Below, piece after piece: positions 63,831 to 64,000 of a stretch of DNA of 64,000 nucleotides. The position numbers and the translations under genes are program-made. The stretch is from NCBI GenBank assembly GCA_943787485.1, contig CALSMP010000006.1:1-64000 (forward strand), given 5' to 3'. The notes under the pieces are model-generated. The model did not search any database. It was not told where the DNA came from and saw only the letters and a list, made by a program, of their open reading frames with translations. Position 1 is the stretch's first letter. Every line of letters starts with the position of its first letter. Source of the DNA: an uncultured Luminiphilus sp. (GTDB lineage: Bacteria; Pseudomonadota; Gammaproteobacteria; Pseudomonadales; Halieaceae).

Positions 63831-64000
63831 CGTAGTTATCCCGATATTTCAGCATGGCATCGAGGTACTGGCGCCTGTCCCCCTGCGCAGCTAACCATTC
63901 AATGACGTCATGGAGGTTGATTACACTGATAACACGGAGGCCAAACTCTTCCTGTACCTCTTGCACCGCTGACAGCGCTCCCTGACCCCGCTCACAGCGA
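63823..64000 (-). CDS. pyrE: orotate phosphoribosyltransferase, C-terminal fragment (runs off the window)
   Basis: Makes orotidine monophosphate from orotate and PRPP. The last 59 residues are visible on the minus strand; the gene begins beyond base 64000. The fragment RCERGQGALSAVQEVQEEFG and its end LDAMLKYRDNYGV match PyrE C-termini, which finish in YRxxYGV-like ends. It precedes the DUF4124 gene on the same strand. Confidence 0.9.
   Translation of the reverse strand, partial: RCERGQGALSAVQEVQEEFGLRVISVINLHDVIEWLAAQGDRRQYLDAMLKYRDNYGV

Overview
This 64 kb window is a gene-dense chromosomal segment of a gammaproteobacterium. The evidence is gene order: rppH-ptsP-lgt-thyA-folA, ygfB-pepP-ubiH-ubiI, zapA-6S RNA-fau, epd-pgk-fba, pilT-pilU / yggS-proC-yggT-metX-metW-rdgB-hemW-trmB, rsmD / ftsY-ftsE-ftsX-rpoH, rpmB-rpmG-mutM and coaBC-algC-argB-slmA-pyrE all follow the Pseudomonas/Cellvibrionales arrangement. 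The GC-rich sequence, a large TonB-dependent receptor paired with a TPR-sulfotransferase, and a TonB2-type operon (DUF3450, TtpC-like ExbB, ExbB, two ExbD, TonB, TPR protein) suggest a free-living marine lineage, perhaps Halieaceae (OM60/NOR5) or a relative. That taxonomic guess is inference.

Layout. 1-4445 (minus): TonB2-type energy-transduction operon with frameshifts. 4644-9624 (minus): folA, thyA, lgt, ptsP, rppH. 9754-10407 (plus): a HAD phosphatase, followed by a 20-bp tandem repeat that fills the whole convergent gap to gcvH. 10529-15393 (minus): gcvH, ubiI, ubiH, pepP, ygfB. 15516-16879 (plus): a small coiled-coil gene, zapA, 6S RNA, fau. 17181-18698 (minus): ilvA. 18843-24175 (plus): tkt, epd, pgk, fba (central carbon metabolism). 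24203-29371 (minus): TPR-sulfotransferase, TonB-dependent receptor, secreted SH3-like protein. 29660-31066: FAD-linked oxidase; 31117-31794: rpiA. 31865-37125 (plus): the S-adenosylmethionine cycle module, with a palindromic operator, an ArsR-methyltransferase fusion regulator, metK, ahcY (heavily frameshifted), metF and rsmE. 37149-38396: membrane-anchored esterase. 38476-41219 (plus): gshB, tonB, yqgE, ruvX. 41235-43468 (minus): pilU, pilT. 43527-49647 (plus): yggS to hemW, including metX-metW. 49668-54486 (minus): trmB, DUF423, rpoH, ftsX, ftsE, ftsY. 54581-55702 (plus): rsmD, coaD. 55699-57836 (minus): mutM, rpmG, rpmB, radC. 57889-63176 (plus): coaBC, an AlgC-like membrane protein, argB, slmA. 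63180-64000 (minus): DUF4124 protein and the end of pyrE.

Most of the window is ordinary housekeeping. The main points of interest are: (1) the protein in the algC position keeps the phosphomannomutase fold and an N-terminal membrane-sensor module but has lost essentially every catalytic loop signature, so it looks like a membrane-tethered pseudoenzyme; (2) a perfect CIRCE (HrcA operator) directly upstream of rpoH, which would put the heat-shock sigma factor under HrcA; (3) a perfect 16-bp palindrome before the ArsR-methyltransferase gene heading the SAM-cycle genes; (4) insertion-biased frameshifts confined to ahcY and the TonB2 operon; (5) the 20-bp tandem repeat joining two convergent stop codons; (6) a gcvH without gcvT or gcvP at a locus where all three often sit. 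No tRNA, rRNA, insertion sequence, prophage or CRISPR array was seen. No stretch without a gene exceeds 300 bases.
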